A stretch of DNA of 64,000 nucleotides from contig CM057456.1 of assembly GCA_016271365.2 (NCBI GenBank), positions 613,681,501 through 613,745,500 on the forward strand, in the 5' to 3' direction. Of the stretch, positions 11,558 to 23,475 are shown in pieces (the stretch's first letter is position 1; the number at the start of each line of letters is the position of its first letter). The position numbers and the translations under genes were made by a program. The stretch is from Neoceratodus forsteri. Lineage: Eukaryota > Chordata > Ceratodontiformes > Ceratodontidae. Below the pieces are notes generated by a model, which worked only from the letters and a program-made list of their open reading frames with translations, was not told where the DNA came from and made no database searches.

Positions 11558-13006
11558 CTACTTTGGGAATAGGCTCTGAAGTACTGCTGTGCCAAACCTA
11601 GCATCACTCCTGGCCTGGATATCCAGAGAGTAATGCTTGGTGAAGGTATGAACTGTTTTCCAAGTGGCTGCTTGACAGATTTCTAACAAGGGGATATCCC
11701 TAGCTGCACCCAGAGATGCAGCTATACCTCAGTGGAATGAGCCCCCAGGCCTGAGGGTGCAGTTTTTCATAGCAGAATTGAATACAGGACACAATCCACC
11801 TGGCAATGGTTCTCTTGGTGGCAGGTTTTCCCTTACCTACTTCCCCATAAGTGAGGAACAACTGGAGGGAGTCAAACCTGTGACCCTTTGTACGTTCTAT
11901 GTAGTAACTAAGGGCCCTTTTAACATCTAAACTGTATAGCCTCCGTTCCCCTGAGGAGGTGTGATCAGTGAAGAACACAGAAAGAGACATAGATTGGTTT
12001 AAGTGGAAATCAGAAACCACTTTAGGTAGGAACCTTCTATTGGTTCTAAGGACCACCTTATCCCTATGGAAAGAAATGAAGTCAGGCTCCACTGACAGGG
12101 CTTGCAGTTCACTGATACATCTGGCAGAAGTAACAGCAACCAAAAACACAGTTTTCTAAGTCAAGTACTTGAGCTCTGCTGAGGACATAGGCTCAAAGGG
12201 GGGTTGCATCAGCTGAGCAATACAAATATTCAAATCTCAGGCAGGAGTAGGATACCTAAAAGGGGGGATTGGTATGAAGCAATCCTTTGAAAAATTTACA
12301 GAATACAGGGTGAGATGACAGAGAGGAAGATTTCCCCACTGACAGGAAAGCAGAAATAGCTGACAAATGAACTTTGAGAGTAGCTGGTTTGAGGCTTAGG
12401 CTATTAAGGTAAACCATGTAATCCCAGAACTGTAGACAACTCAGCAGTGTCTGGGGAAATGTGCTTCTTGGAACACCAAATACTGAACCTTTTCCATTTG
12501 GAGTTGTAGGTTTTTCTTGTGGCAGGCTTTCGAGAAGCCTTGAGGATATCCAGAACCCCTTGGGACAGATGTAAATCTGCATACTCTAAGTCTTCAAGAG
12601 CCATGCCTTGAGATTGAGTGACTGCAGATTGGGGTAACAAATCCTCCCCTGAAAGGATGTTAGCAGATTGTAATTCCTGGGAAGAGACAGGGGAAGATGG
12701 ACTGCCAAGGACAGCAACAGGGGGTACCAAGGCTGCCTGGCCCAGTCTGGAGCAATCAGAATCACTTTGCATGGTTTTGACCTTACCTTGACTAGAACCT
12801 TGAACAACAGAGGAAAAGGAGGGAAGGCATAAAGAAACTTCCCTTCCCAGTTCAAAATCAGAGCATCCAGAGGGACTGAACCCAAGACTGGGGGTCTGCA
12901 ACAAAACAGAGGAAGATGATGATTGTCTGGGGCTGCAAAGAGATCTATCTCTGGAGTGCCCCATCTTGAGAAGATCACCTTCAACACCAAAGGATCCAGA
13001 GATCAT
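11558..13006 (-). pseudogene. DIRS tyrosine recombinase of D3
   Basis: Open in one frame from 13,006 to 12,404, then it continues in other frames through 12,149-11,700 to a stop near 11,558. Visible are KRFSIWCSKKHISPD, VTSARCISELQAL (first Arg), LSYYIERTKGHRFDSLQLF and RWIVSCIQFCYEKL. The HxxR block near 11,720 is damaged: the sequence there encodes RYSC-like residues rather than HSTRG. Confidence 0.8.
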
Positions 13007-13500
13007 TTGTGATGGCCTGGGAAATCCTGCTCAATGCATCTGCTATCACACTGTCGTTTCCTGGGAGGTGGACCGCTACTATAGAGGTCTGCAGGGAATA
13101 AGCCAGGGACCATACTTTCATGGCCTCTGTGCACAAGGCCGTGGACCGAGTGCCTCCCTGCCTGCTTGATATACCACATGGTGGTAGTGTTGTCTGTCCT
13201 GACCTGAACCACCTTGTTCTGTATTGACTGAGAGAAAGCTTGTAGGGCAAGAAGTACTGCCCTGAGCTCCAGAAGGTTGATGTGAAGAAGGGATTCCTGA
13301 GGGGACCACAGTCCCTGGGCCGTGAGAGCCCCCAGATGGGCTCCCCACCCCAACAGGGAAGCATCTGTAGTAAGAACCACAGAGTGAGTCCGAGGGACAA
13401 ATGGAACACCTTGCCTCAGATTGTCCAGGTCCTACCACCACGGAAGGGCCTGAATTAAGGTCTGAGTAACAGGAACTAGCTTGGTAAGAGGATCTTTCCT
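12586..13500 (-). pseudogene. DIRS RNase H and methyltransferase-like region of D3
   Basis: MVLTTDASLLGWGAHLG, LLELRAVLLALQAF and VRTDNTTTMWYI carry the RNase H acidic residues (about 13,160-13,380). A one-base shift follows after MWYI. The methyltransferase-like frame 12,586-12,990 is fully open: WGTPEIDLFAAPDN, ALILNWEGKFLYAFPPF and LIAPDWARQPWYPL. It overlaps the recombinase frame for about 400 bases. Confidence 0.8.
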
Positions 13501-13617
13501 TTGGGACCAAAAGGTTCTCAGATGGAACTGAATGTCCCTCATCTGAAACTTGGCCCCTTGGACCACTGCTGTGGAAGCTGCCATGTGGCCCAGAAGCTGC
13601 AGAAAATGCCTTGCTGG

Positions 13618-14485
13618 TCAAGAAACCAGAGGGAGAAAGGAAGAGGCCAGCTGAGAGATGGCTTTTTCCCTTTCCAAAGGAAGGAAGGCTCTTGCCTTGA
13701 GGGTGTCCAGCTCTGCTCCTATAAAAATGAGGAGCTGTACTGGTTCGAGAACTGACTTGGGAAGATTGAGAAGGAACCCCAGGGAAGTGAGAACTTGCTG
13801 GGTGACCTGCAGATCTGACTTGACTTGGTCTGGAGACTGGCCCACCATAAGCCAATCATCCAGATATGGAAAAATAGAAATCCTTTTCCTTCTTAAAAAT
13901 GCCACCACTACTGCTAGGCACTTTGTATACCCCCTTGGAGCTGAGGTTAGACCGAAGGGCATTCCTCTGAACTGATAATGGCCTGAGGGCAATTCGAACC
14001 TGAGGTACTTTCTGTGGGAGCACCTGATGGGAATGTGAAAATAGGCATCCTTGAGGTCCAGGGAGGCTAGCCAGTCTCCTGGCCTCAGAGAGGGAAGAAT
14101 TGTTCCTAGAGTTACCATTTTGAATTTTGGCTTTATTAGGTACTTGTTTAGGTATCTTAGATCTAGGATGGGTCGCCACTCCCGTCTTTTTTGGGGTAAG
14201 TAAGTACCTGGAGTACAGACCTTTGCCCCTGTATAGAGTAGGAACTCTCTCTAAGGCGTTTAAAGCCAGTAGAGACAAAACCTCTTCCTCTAGAGCAAAG
14301 GTTTCTGAAGTATTTGCAAGTGGAAAGGATCTGGGTTTCAGTTTCGGAAAACTTTTGAAACTGAGAACCAGCCCCTGACTTACAACCTCCAGGACCCACT
14401 TGTCTGAGGTAACAGACATCCAGTCCTGGACAAAGTAAGCCAGCCTGCCTCCTTCTGGAATGGGGGAGTCGACCCAGGCTGACAC
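13618..14485 (-). pseudogene. DIRS reverse transcriptase of D3
   Basis: EGGRLAYFVQDWMSV, GLYSRYLLTPKKTG, GDWLASLDLKDAYFHIPI, MPFGLTSAPRGYTKCL and FPYLDDWLMVGQSPDQ, which holds the YLDD catalytic Asp pair, then LNLPKSVLEPVQLLIFIGAEL. One frameshift near 14,150 separates the fingers from the palm. The catalytic block itself is intact. Confidence 0.85.
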
Positions 14486-16096
14486 ATCAGGGTGTCTTGC
14501 TTGGCGGAAGCCTTAGGCTGAGGGGTAGATGCAGCCCTGCTCATCACCCTTCTGCCTCTCCTTCTGAAGAACCCCCTCTGAGAAAAGAAAGAGAGGGCCT
14601 GCACCTGGTAGAAAGGCCTGTGAAAAGGCCTGCCCCTAGCTTGCTGCCTCTGAGGAGTTGCCTGCCTCTCCTTGGCCTGGGCACTCCTATAAGTGGTCCT
14701 GTACTCATCCATGTTCTTCGTGTAATTCTCTGACTGCTTCCCAAACAGATAATTACCCACTACAGGGAAATCCATGGCCTTAGCCTGGGTGTCCTGTGAA
14801 AGGCTAGTACATCTGAGCCAAGCCATTCTCCGAAGAGCCACAGATGTAGCCATGACTCTTGATGACACATCATTGGAGTCCACAGCAGCATGAAATTGCA
14901 CCTTTGATGCCTCAATCCCATCAGCAGCCACCCCCTTCAGCTCCTTGGCTAGCTGGGGGGAAGCCTGTTTAGCCAGTGCCAGTACAGTGTCCCACCTGGA
15001 CTTCTGGTACCTGGCTGTATCGGCCATATAATTAGCCTGCCTGAGTCCCAAAGATGATGCCAGGTACTGTTTCTTTGCCATGGCATCTATCTTCCTGGAA
15101 TCTTTGTCTGAAGGGTGTGAGGCCAAGGGGATGTTTGCCTTGTCACAGGCAGCAGCCTGCACTACCCCAACATGGCTACATTGTCGGTAAAGAAATTCCG
15201 TATCCGAGCTTGACAATGTGTACCTCTTTTCCATTCTCTTGTCACCAGGAGGTACAGAGTTGGGAGACCTAAGAATTTTTTGTGTCTGTTTCCCAAATGA
15301 CCTATGAAGGGGAACAGACAGTCTCTTAGACTCTGGGATGTCCATCATCTCTATGTAGTCAGGCTCCTCTTGATCCTCTACAGCCTCCTCAATAGGAAGC
15401 TGGGGGGTTTGAGCCACTTTTCTGTAGAACAGAAAGTGGAGAGAGGACTCAGAAAGCCTAGGAGGGGAAACACCAGAAGGTCTGTCTGGGGACATGTCCG
15501 GTTCCACAGGCACATCCAGACTTTCACCGTCGTAATCATCCTCTTCAAAATCCCCCTCCTCATCAAACTCCGATTCGTAAAAATTTTCAGGGGAATTATC
15601 CTGAACCGAGGGAACCGACCGAACTGAACCCCTGCCAGAAGGCGCCGGATCGGTCGGAACCGGACGAAGCGATTCCACAATCCGAATCGCTTTAGCTGTT
15701 TCTTCGGCGGTCAGAACATGCAGTTCTGGATCCGAACCAGCTGATTTATCCTTTCATTTTCTTTTTGTAGGAACTGATCCCTCAGGATCAGCTCTCCTCT
15801 TGCCCGAAGAAGTATCGCCCTGGTCAGAGGGCACTCCTTCTGGTTCGGTCGGAACCGAACCGGGCTGGCCTTTCGGGTCAGCTGATTTCTTAGCCTCCTT
15901 ATCCCTAAGTCTACCTAACCTTCTCTCCAGGGTAGACTTAGGGAAATTCTTACAAATTTGGCAGTCTGAATCGAGGTGGTCAAACCCCAGACAGTAAACA
16001 CAGGTGGTGTGGGGATTGGCCTTAGCAAAGACCTCCCCACACACACTGTAGTGCTGAAACCCAGTGGGCCCGGTTTTATCTTGGGTTTCTCAGACA
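14380..16096 (-). pseudogene. DIRS gag of D3
   Basis: The ATG lies at 16,096. A frameshift inside the first Cys pair and a stop near 15,750 break the N-terminal third, but 15,678-14,380 is open for 432 residues. That stretch contains an acidic segment, the HVGVVQAAACDKANIPLASH block, DSNDVSSRVMATSVALRRMAW and an Arg/Gly-rich tail. A one-base insertion near 14,500 removes the normal gag stop, so the frame reads on into the RT region. Confidence 0.8.
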
Positions 16097-16638
16097 TGGC
16101 CAACCTAACCAACTTACCCTTTATATGGTAACTGCCAGGCAAGACTCCCCTATCGGTTTCTCACCATGTCATGGGTGATGGAAAAAAAACGCTAACATTT
16201 TTTTTTTTTTTTTTAAAACCAATACGGACCGGTAACCACACACTAACTTTTTCTCTTTTAAGATCTTACTACAAGATCGGTTCAGCTGAACCAATCGGAA
16301 ACATTTTACAATTTCCACACAACAGCTGCCAATCTTAGTACTTACGGTACCACAGACAGAGTCTCGAACCGAAAAACAGAACGAAAATCGGACTAAAACT
16401 GAAACTTTAACTGCGACAGAACCGAGCAAAAGGAGAAATCTCCGGAGTGACTGTTCAGTGAGGCGGAGTAAAGAATCTGATGGTTTGGTTTCAAAAGGAC
16501 ACAGACAGAGTTTTCAACCGAGCTCGAGCCCAACGTTCTATGCCTGGCATAGAATTTAACCTTCACTCTCCGGGACAGTTCAAGAGCTGGAGCTAACTGC
16601 AAATTGTCAGAATACAGCAAGACTTCATGTTGTCTGAC

Positions 16639-17547
16639 TAAAAAATTCCGCTCCACCCTTAGCCACCCAATACTTTTTACCCACCTTCTTATCCACTGGT
16701 GGTATAGAAGTAGAGGTATGCAGGACTTTCATAACCTGCTTCTTTAAGGATTTATGGATGGGCAACAAAACTCTTTTAGAGGCTGGTACATCCATCATTT
16801 CCCTATAGTCCTGTTCCTCTTCTTCATCAGTTGATTCCTGGGTAGGGAGGTCCAGGGACTGGGCTACTTGCTTGATGAATTGGAAATGTGAGGTAAAGTC
16901 CTCAGTTCCCTTATCAGGGGAGTCAGGCCGATGAGGATCAGGGGAAATATCCGGTTCAATCGGTTCCCCATAGTCCTCATCCTCATCATTATCAGCATCC
17001 TCGTCAAATTCTTCCTCAAAGGACTTTATTTTGGGTTCCAAAGAACCGGGGAAATGAGGTAGAGCCTGAGGTATTCAAATGCGGTCGCTTTTCAACCAGA
17101 TTCAGATTAACTGGCTGAAGCGACTGAATAATGCAAATCGCGTTCGCTATCTCTTCAACGGTAGGAACCGATGCCTTCGGTTGCGGTTCAACCCCTGAAT
17201 GTTTTTCTTTCTTTTTTCATTTCCCTGAGGGTGCCAGGTTAGCGGCTGGTTCGGCAGGTCTTTTCTTTGAGAAGGAGCTATCACCCTTGTCAGAGGGTTG
17301 ATCCTCCAGTTCTTTATGGCTCACAGCCGTTTTGTCGGTTCAGTGGCTTTTTCTCCTGCAGTCACTTAAATCACCTGTCAAGCGTCGACTGAGGGAAGTT
17401 TTTACAGATCTCGCAGTCCTCCTTGAGGTGGTCAAACCCCAGGCAAAATACACAAATAAGATGAGGATCTGCCTTTGCGAACGGTTCCCCACACTCTGTG
17501 CAATGTTGTAAACCAGTGGGTCCCGTTCGTTTCTTGGCCTGTGACAT
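16639..17547 (-). pseudogene. DIRS gag of H, N-terminal part
   Basis: ATG at 17,547 (MSQAKKRTGPTG). The Cys/His module is complete: CTECGEPFAKADPHLICVFC, followed by LGFDHLKEDCEIC. A stop follows shortly after NFPQSTLDR. A 138-residue open piece (17,041-16,625) holds a strongly acidic stretch and the VDKKVGKKYWVAKGGAEFF block that leads to the D3/H junction. Confidence 0.8.
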
Positions 17548-18062
17548 TTATCGGCTGGTTAGAACCGAAATAAACCGAGAATTACCCCAATAAACAAATC
17601 CAAAAATTTAGAAATTAAGCAAACCGCCTTACTGGATGGTCCAAAGTATATTTATTTAAACAGAGAAGAGTAAGAAATATTGGTTCCTTCCCAGTTGAAA
17701 GAACCGAGAAAGAACCAAAGAAACTTACCAAACTAACTCTAAATCTAGACTAATTCTACCTGTGATCAAGGACAGTGCTTCAAAAATTGAATACATCAAG
17801 CAGACTTTCGAATAAACCGAGAAAACAATATTCTGCAGTCAAAGTGAAGGAGAGCTTTCCGGAGACGTCTTACTGAGGCAAACGGAGTAAAGAATCTGAC
17901 GTTTGCAGGAAGTGCAACCAGGGACAGTGATTTGAAAACCAAGCTTGAGCCTAACATTCTACTATTAGCATAGGTTCTATTAACCATTTCGGCTCCAGGG
18001 CTGTCCTATGGTGAGACCATACTGCACTTGTCAGAATACAGTAAGATTTCCTGAGGTTTGAA
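16639..18062 (-). mobile_element. Host DIRS element H, right segment
   Basis: The gag N-terminal part plus 5' leader and right terminal repeat. It ends at ...GATTTCCTGAGGTTTGAA (GAA at 18,060-18,062). The terminal sequence differs from D1, D3, D4 and D7, so H belongs to a separate but related family. The leader (17,548-17,720) again has many GAACCG-type hexamers. Confidence 0.85.
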
Positions 18063-19379
18063 AGAGGGTTATCGTTTGTACCCACCAGCAGACTTAATGC
18101 CTTTCAAATGAAAACAAATTTATACAAACTGTACTGACAATTACACCAGGAAGTACATTTTGACAAGCATGGACCAGTTCAACATAAAATCCCAGACAAA
18201 GGTAAGAAAGCCTTCTCATGGTTAAGTGATGCTGAGTGCTGATGGACGTGACCTGTGGGACTCAATCTCTGCTATAGATTTCCTGCCATTTTTGTATCAA
18301 ACCTGGGAAGCATGGATAAAGCAAAATGACCCACCGTGAGCCAGTGACACTGTTTCTGCATCATTATTTTCTACTTTTCTGATTTCCCCTTCTAACTCCC
18401 AGGGCTACTGGTTCTGCCTCCAGCATCCTTCCATCACCACAGCCCCAATCTGGCAAAGAATTCCATGGACGACTATCCATGGCAGGGCTCTCCTTATGGA
18501 ATCCCTCGTAGCCAAAGTGCTTACTCACTAGTACGCATGTTGCTTTGGGGGTCCCCTACCCTGCTTAGCTCCAGGGTTCCAAACCCCAACGACTGGAGAT
18601 GCCCTCATGTAATGTGCCTGATGTCCCCAGACCTGTCCACAAGTACAGGACTATGTGTTCCCCTCCCTCGAGATGAAGAGGGCTGTCTCAGGAAGCACCT
18701 CCATCCCTGGCTGCCAGCACGTTGCAATCCAGGTTCATAGAGTTTTTAAATAAATATCTTCATATTTCTAAATCAAGCAAACAAGAAAACATTTTATGTT
18801 TAATTAATGACCGTCATGATCTCTTATTTTATTTAACAAATGCAGTTTTATGGCTAAAAAAAAACCAATGGTGTTCTTTTAAAAATGTGCCCAAGTCTTA
18901 AATCGAACAGTAGAATGTGTTGCTTACATCACTGTCACATCACTGGAACAGCTGCTGTTCTCAGGACAGGTGTTCTCTAACCTGCAAAAGAAGAACTGGA
19001 GCCAACAACACTACAAAAAACAACCGTTGTGAGTGCAGTCTAATTTATTTACTTGCTTCATTATACCTGTTTGGCAGGCAGGTCTGACTCCAGTTCTCCA
19101 TTATGAATTAGGGAGATTTCCTGTGGAGTGTAAGTGCTAGCCTGTTTCAGTGTCAGGAACATTAGCTTTGTATTACAGCATGCAAACCCTGTGCTGCGTA
19201 AAGTAAGTGATCTGCTTCCAGCAAAAAGAAAAGGGTTTGAGACTGGTTAGCTACAGAAGACATTTATATAGAGCAGCTAAGCTGCCCTACAAAATTGGCT
19301 TTTATACTTGTACTGATATGTACAGCCCTCCCAGCTGCAACAAGATCTAGCCAAAGCCAATACAGCTGTGGCAAGCTTG
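18063..19379. other. Unassigned sequence, no gene recognised
   Basis: Beyond the H terminus the sequence has no recognisable repeat family or coding similarity. A 91-codon plus-strand frame at 18,465-18,740 has no features of a known protein and ends next to an AATAAA-like AAATAAATA. No splice or promoter signal could be supported. Confidence 0.4.
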
Positions 19380-19620
19380 CAGAGCTCTGAAGAGTGAGTG
19401 CCGCGACCAGTGGCGATGCAACTGCGCACGTGCGGCATTCGCACATGCATAGTTATGGTGAATACCATTCTGTCATTCACAAGATGGCAGCGCCAGCGGA
19501 ACTGCGCATGCACACGAGGTGCGCATGCGCAGTTCTTGCTCCAATATGCGGAAGTAACAGCCAAAATAGTGTGGCTGTTACTCCGTAGCGGCTGATAGTG
19601 GCAGAGTGCTACAAGCTCTG
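19380..19620. mobile_element. Possible hAT-like MITE M1 with CpG-rich hairpins
   Basis: The ends are imperfect inverted repeats: CAGAGCTCTGAAGAGTGAG at the left, and the complement of GGCAGAGTGCTACAAGCTCTG at the right. Inside lie two clear hairpins: GAACTGCGCATG with CATGCGCAGTTC (about 19,498-19,534) and GTAACAGCCA with TGGCTGTTAC (about 19,555-19,582). No matching 8-base target duplication was found, so the assignment is tentative. Confidence 0.35.
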
Positions 19621-20817
19621 TTGGACTTTCAGAAGGATACGTCCAAAAGTCCAATGGAAGGTGCCACGATCGGCCATTTTAAGGAAATGGCTGGCAAAAA
19701 GGCAGTAGACTCTGCCCACTGCCATAAAAATGGGACTGAAACAGGGCCTACTGACATTGAGATGCTGTACTCAAGTTGAGCTATCGTGATAACATAAACT
19801 GTAAACTAAAAATACTCAAAAATGATTAAGCAAGTCTTTTAGAAGTCTCACGGCTGTTTTTTTGTGATGCATTTGCATTTCATGAGTGAAGAGCATGGGC
19901 AAACTGCGCTACAGAACACTGGTCAGGTAGATCAAGAATTAAAAAATGGTATTGTACATGGTACAGTGTTGTTGAGTATAGAAATCCATACACCTTCAGA
20001 TGCGATTGTATCACAGTAGTGATGTAAGGATGCTGTTGTACCACAGTAGCTATTTCACTACTGTAGTAAACAGCACAGAATCCAGTGTGTATTCGGATTC
20101 TTCATGTTTACCCCCACTGTAGATGCCTATTAAGGAAAATATCAGCATGACTGAAAACCCCCTTTTTTTGAACTTTTTCTTAAAAGATGAACTACTAGAA
20201 ATATTGCTAGCTCATGTAGCTAATACACCAGTCACATTAAATATTTTTAATCTTATCCAGTTCTGTGCTGTTTTCTGTTTGTTTGACCACAGTTTAAGAC
20301 AGAGTTAGATAAAAGATAAATTAATTTAAACAAACATGTACTATACAAAATAATGCATGAGCAGCCATACACAAGTCTGATGTTTCCATTTCTGGGTAAG
20401 ATGACATCAAAGAGACCTCTTGAGCATTGTTCTGGAGGTTTATGCTGTCATCTCACCACTCAACGGAAACACAGCCTTGTTGTGCATAGCTGCCCATGCA
20501 TTACTCTCTGTGCGGTGTCTCTTAAGCAAAGTATATGAGTAATAGGATAAGGGACTCAGCAGATTAGTGTTTGTGGCAAGACATCATCTATATTAATCAG
20601 TGGGCATTTTAAACTTTATAAGGAGCTGCACTATTACATCAGCTGTGTGCAGGCATACAAGCAGGGAGACTTACACATCCCATAATACAATATTCCACCC
20701 ACTTGTCAGGCTCCACCGGTACAACAAGATTGAAAATACTGTTTACTACCTATAATTTTTTCAATAAAACATTATTGATATAAAAAGACCACAAGAGAAG
20801 CCCCAATCAGGGATGTG
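19621..20817. other. Unassigned sequence
   Basis: AT-rich DNA with only short frames (up to 61 codons) in any phase. No repeat family, tRNA or coding similarity was recognised. Confidence 0.4.
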
Positions 20818-21972
20818 CGAGTAAAGAAAAGTATTTCGCAAACACCATGAATAAGGCATTCGTTATTCAGATCCAAATAATGAATATTGGCAATATTGGT
20901 GCCTATTCAAACTCAGGAAATAGAAAACTAAGTGAAAAAAACAGCCCCCCACTCTCCTCCTTAGCCCAGTCATGGTAAAAATAACCCTCTGCAATGAGCC
21001 CACTTCCCCCTCTCCCACCAGCACCTACCATTTAACTAGTAATAGAAAACAGTCCCATGAAGGGTGACAGCACAACCCGCCACCTCCACAGCTGGTCGCC
21101 ATCTTCTCTTGCTGTTTATTTAGTTAAACAAATCATCCCCCACTTTGGCAGCAGCATGCAAGTCCCACCTTCCTCCCCTCCAGCATCCATATTTCTTAAA
21201 TTTAAGCAAGTCTGCAGGTGCGAGGAGGCCAACACTACCCACCCTCCCCCAGGGCCATCCACCTTCTTGTGAATGGTGCTTCAGTGCTTGCTTACATAAC
21301 AAAACAGCTAAACAGCTGTTTACTAAGCAAGCAAGCATGGGAGCACCATTCACCAGAAGGCAGCCAACTGTGGAGGAGGGCAGGTTGTGTTGGTCGCCTT
21401 TTTGTGCCTGCAGACTTGCTTATATTTAAGAAATGTGGGTACTGCAGGGAGGAGGATGTGACATTGGTGCTGCTGCCAGTGTGGAGGGATGATTAAATAG
21501 ATGGCAAGAGAAGATGGCAGTCATCCATGCAGGTGGGCAGATTATGCTGGTCACTTTCTTCCACCTGTGGACTTGCTTAAATTTAAGAAATATGGGTGCT
21601 GGGGAAGAGGAGGGTGGGACTTGGGTGCTGCTGCTGGGATGGAGGGATGATTTGTTTAACTAAATAAATGGCAAAAGGAGACAGCAACCAGACGTGGAGA
21701 CGAGCAGGTTGTGCTGGTCACCCATTGTGGGAGTTTTTTCTATTACTACTGAAATTGTGGATGCTGGAGGGGAAGGTGGGAGTGGGTTCACTGCAGAGGG
21801 TGGGGTAGTTTTTACTGCAATTGGGATGGAGAGGAGGGTGGGGGCAGTTTTCTTTACTTTTTGTCTCCCCAGGTACACAAATAATGAAGCCGAATGCTGA
21901 ACATTCGAATATTTGGGGCCTCAAAAACATATATTCTGCCAAATATTTGAAACAAAGTATTTGCCCAACCTA
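20818..21972. mobile_element. Non-autonomous hAT-like DNA transposon M2
   Basis: The left end CAGGGATGTGCGAGTAAAG and the complement of the right end (TAGGTTGGGCAAATACTTTG) both fit the hAT terminal pattern. The flanking 8-mers GCCCCAAT (20,810-20,817) and GCCTCAAC (21,973-21,980) agree at 6 of 8 positions, as expected for an old hAT target duplication. Internally a ~90-base block around TTCTTAAATTTAAGCAAG (21,190) recurs inverted near 21,420 and 21,570. No transposase is encoded. Confidence 0.55.
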
Positions 21973-23462
21973 GCCTCAACATGCTAATAACATTTTGAGA
22001 TGGACAATAATGCAATCAATAACAACTAGGTTACGTAAATGCCATGCTGAAACCAATTTAACCTTTTCCTTTCAGGTTTTACCATTCCCAAAATTCTGCT
22101 TTTAATATACAATGGAGGGCGCAAGCAAATGCACTTTGTTCTGGCTTAATTTATAAGTCATAGCTACTTAATGGTCTGAAGTCAATGTGACGCCATATCT
22201 TTCCCCGACAACAGAGACTTATCAGAACGAATGGTAACCCTGCTCATTAAAGGCCATGCCATGTGCACCAACAATCTAGACTGACTAGTACAGTACAGTT
22301 TTGTACACCTACCTGTTTGTGTAAGACTTTTAGCAGACCTATTGTTAGTCCAGTGTCAGTTTTCTGGGTTGCTACTGGCATCTCAAGCCGCTCCTTCACG
22401 GGAAGGGTTTCCCCTTTGGACAAAGCTAAGAAATACCTGTGTTAGAAATAAAATTGCACAAGACAAAACATATGACTGCTGCTGTGTTGTAAAACTATCA
22501 GATGTGTTATACAACATCAGTAACTGTGAAATGAACCAAAAACGGTCCCAAAATTACTTGTGTTTAACAGAGGCACAGCATTTGAAATGTACTTAAAACT
22601 GTGGAACCATTTATTATTAAGGAAAGAATGTAAAATGAAAGTGTTTATCATCCATTTGTTTATAATGTTGTGCCACTGCTTTAAGCCTTGCACTACTACT
22701 CACAGTTGCTTTAACAGGAGAGAATAAATATGAATATGCTGACTGAGTAAGCCATAACACACAATATGGTGTTATTTTGTAACTAAATAGACACATCTTA
22801 AGTGATTGCTATGCATGAGATGTAGCTGAGTGCCTACAAACCACTCAAGAAAGGTGTATATTCCCATGACTGAACACCCTGGAGTGCGTCCTTGTGCTTA
22901 TTAAATGGTGTAATAATTTGCTTTTTTGTTTTTGCAAAACATTTTACTAAATTATGCTTTGAAACTATCAGTTGCTAATGACTTTTTCCTGTGAGGAGAA
23001 AATTGTTCCTGTCACATCAGACAGCAACTGGTGCTGCTGAACACCCCCCGCACTTTAGCACTAATAAATTAAACTGTTTCCCACATTCCATTGATGTTTA
23101 ACTTGTTCTGATTCTTGAACAAAAAGGAGATGCTGAACCATTTTTTCTTTAAATCATTACTAATTTATTCCATAAATCAATAGCAGAAAGCACTTTTTTT
23201 CATCACTCAGTCGTGAGACAACAGTATTGTCTGAATTGTACTTTGTATTTGAGGATTTTATAGTTTCTGTGTGTCTTTAAATTTTAATCTATGTGTACAT
23301 GTTTAGGTAACTTAGAGACAAACAGGACTGTTTTGTAAACTGGGTTATCCGACCCAAATGACATGTATCATCCTGTATAAAAATAAAAGTTTTAAAGAAA
23401 AAAGTATAAACTCTCAACCACAGTCACTGTGAGCTGAGTAAAGAGCCTCAAGTGCTCGAAAT
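21973..23462. other. Unassigned sequence with a 3'-UTR-like end
   Basis: No coding similarity was seen. A polypyrimidine tract followed by CAG at about 22,062-22,076 resembles a splice acceptor. The segment ends in ATAAAAATAAAAGTTTTAAAG near 23,380, which resembles a polyadenylation region. Together these could be the terminal exon of a host transcript or an old retroposed copy. There is nothing to decide between them. Confidence 0.25.
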
Positions 23463-23475
23463 AAACAGGAGAAGC

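Larger units (their letters stand above)
10955..16638 (-). mobile_element. DIRS retrotransposon D3 (family A), near full length
   Basis: About 5.7 kb. The left terminus GAAACAATTACTCACC follows directly on the D2 terminal GAA (10,952-10,954). The right terminus is CTTCATGTTGTCTGAC, with GAC in place of the usual GAA. All DIRS coding regions are present but damaged. The host H gag resumes at 16,639. Confidence 0.9.

Noticed and set aside
16190..16215. Long T-run as a SINE or L1 tail in D3
   Set aside because: No head, body or target duplication is next to it; it appears to be a homopolymer expansion in the D3 leader.
18465..18740. 91-codon plus-strand frame
   Set aside because: No recognisable domain, no splice context, and the length is within chance expectation.
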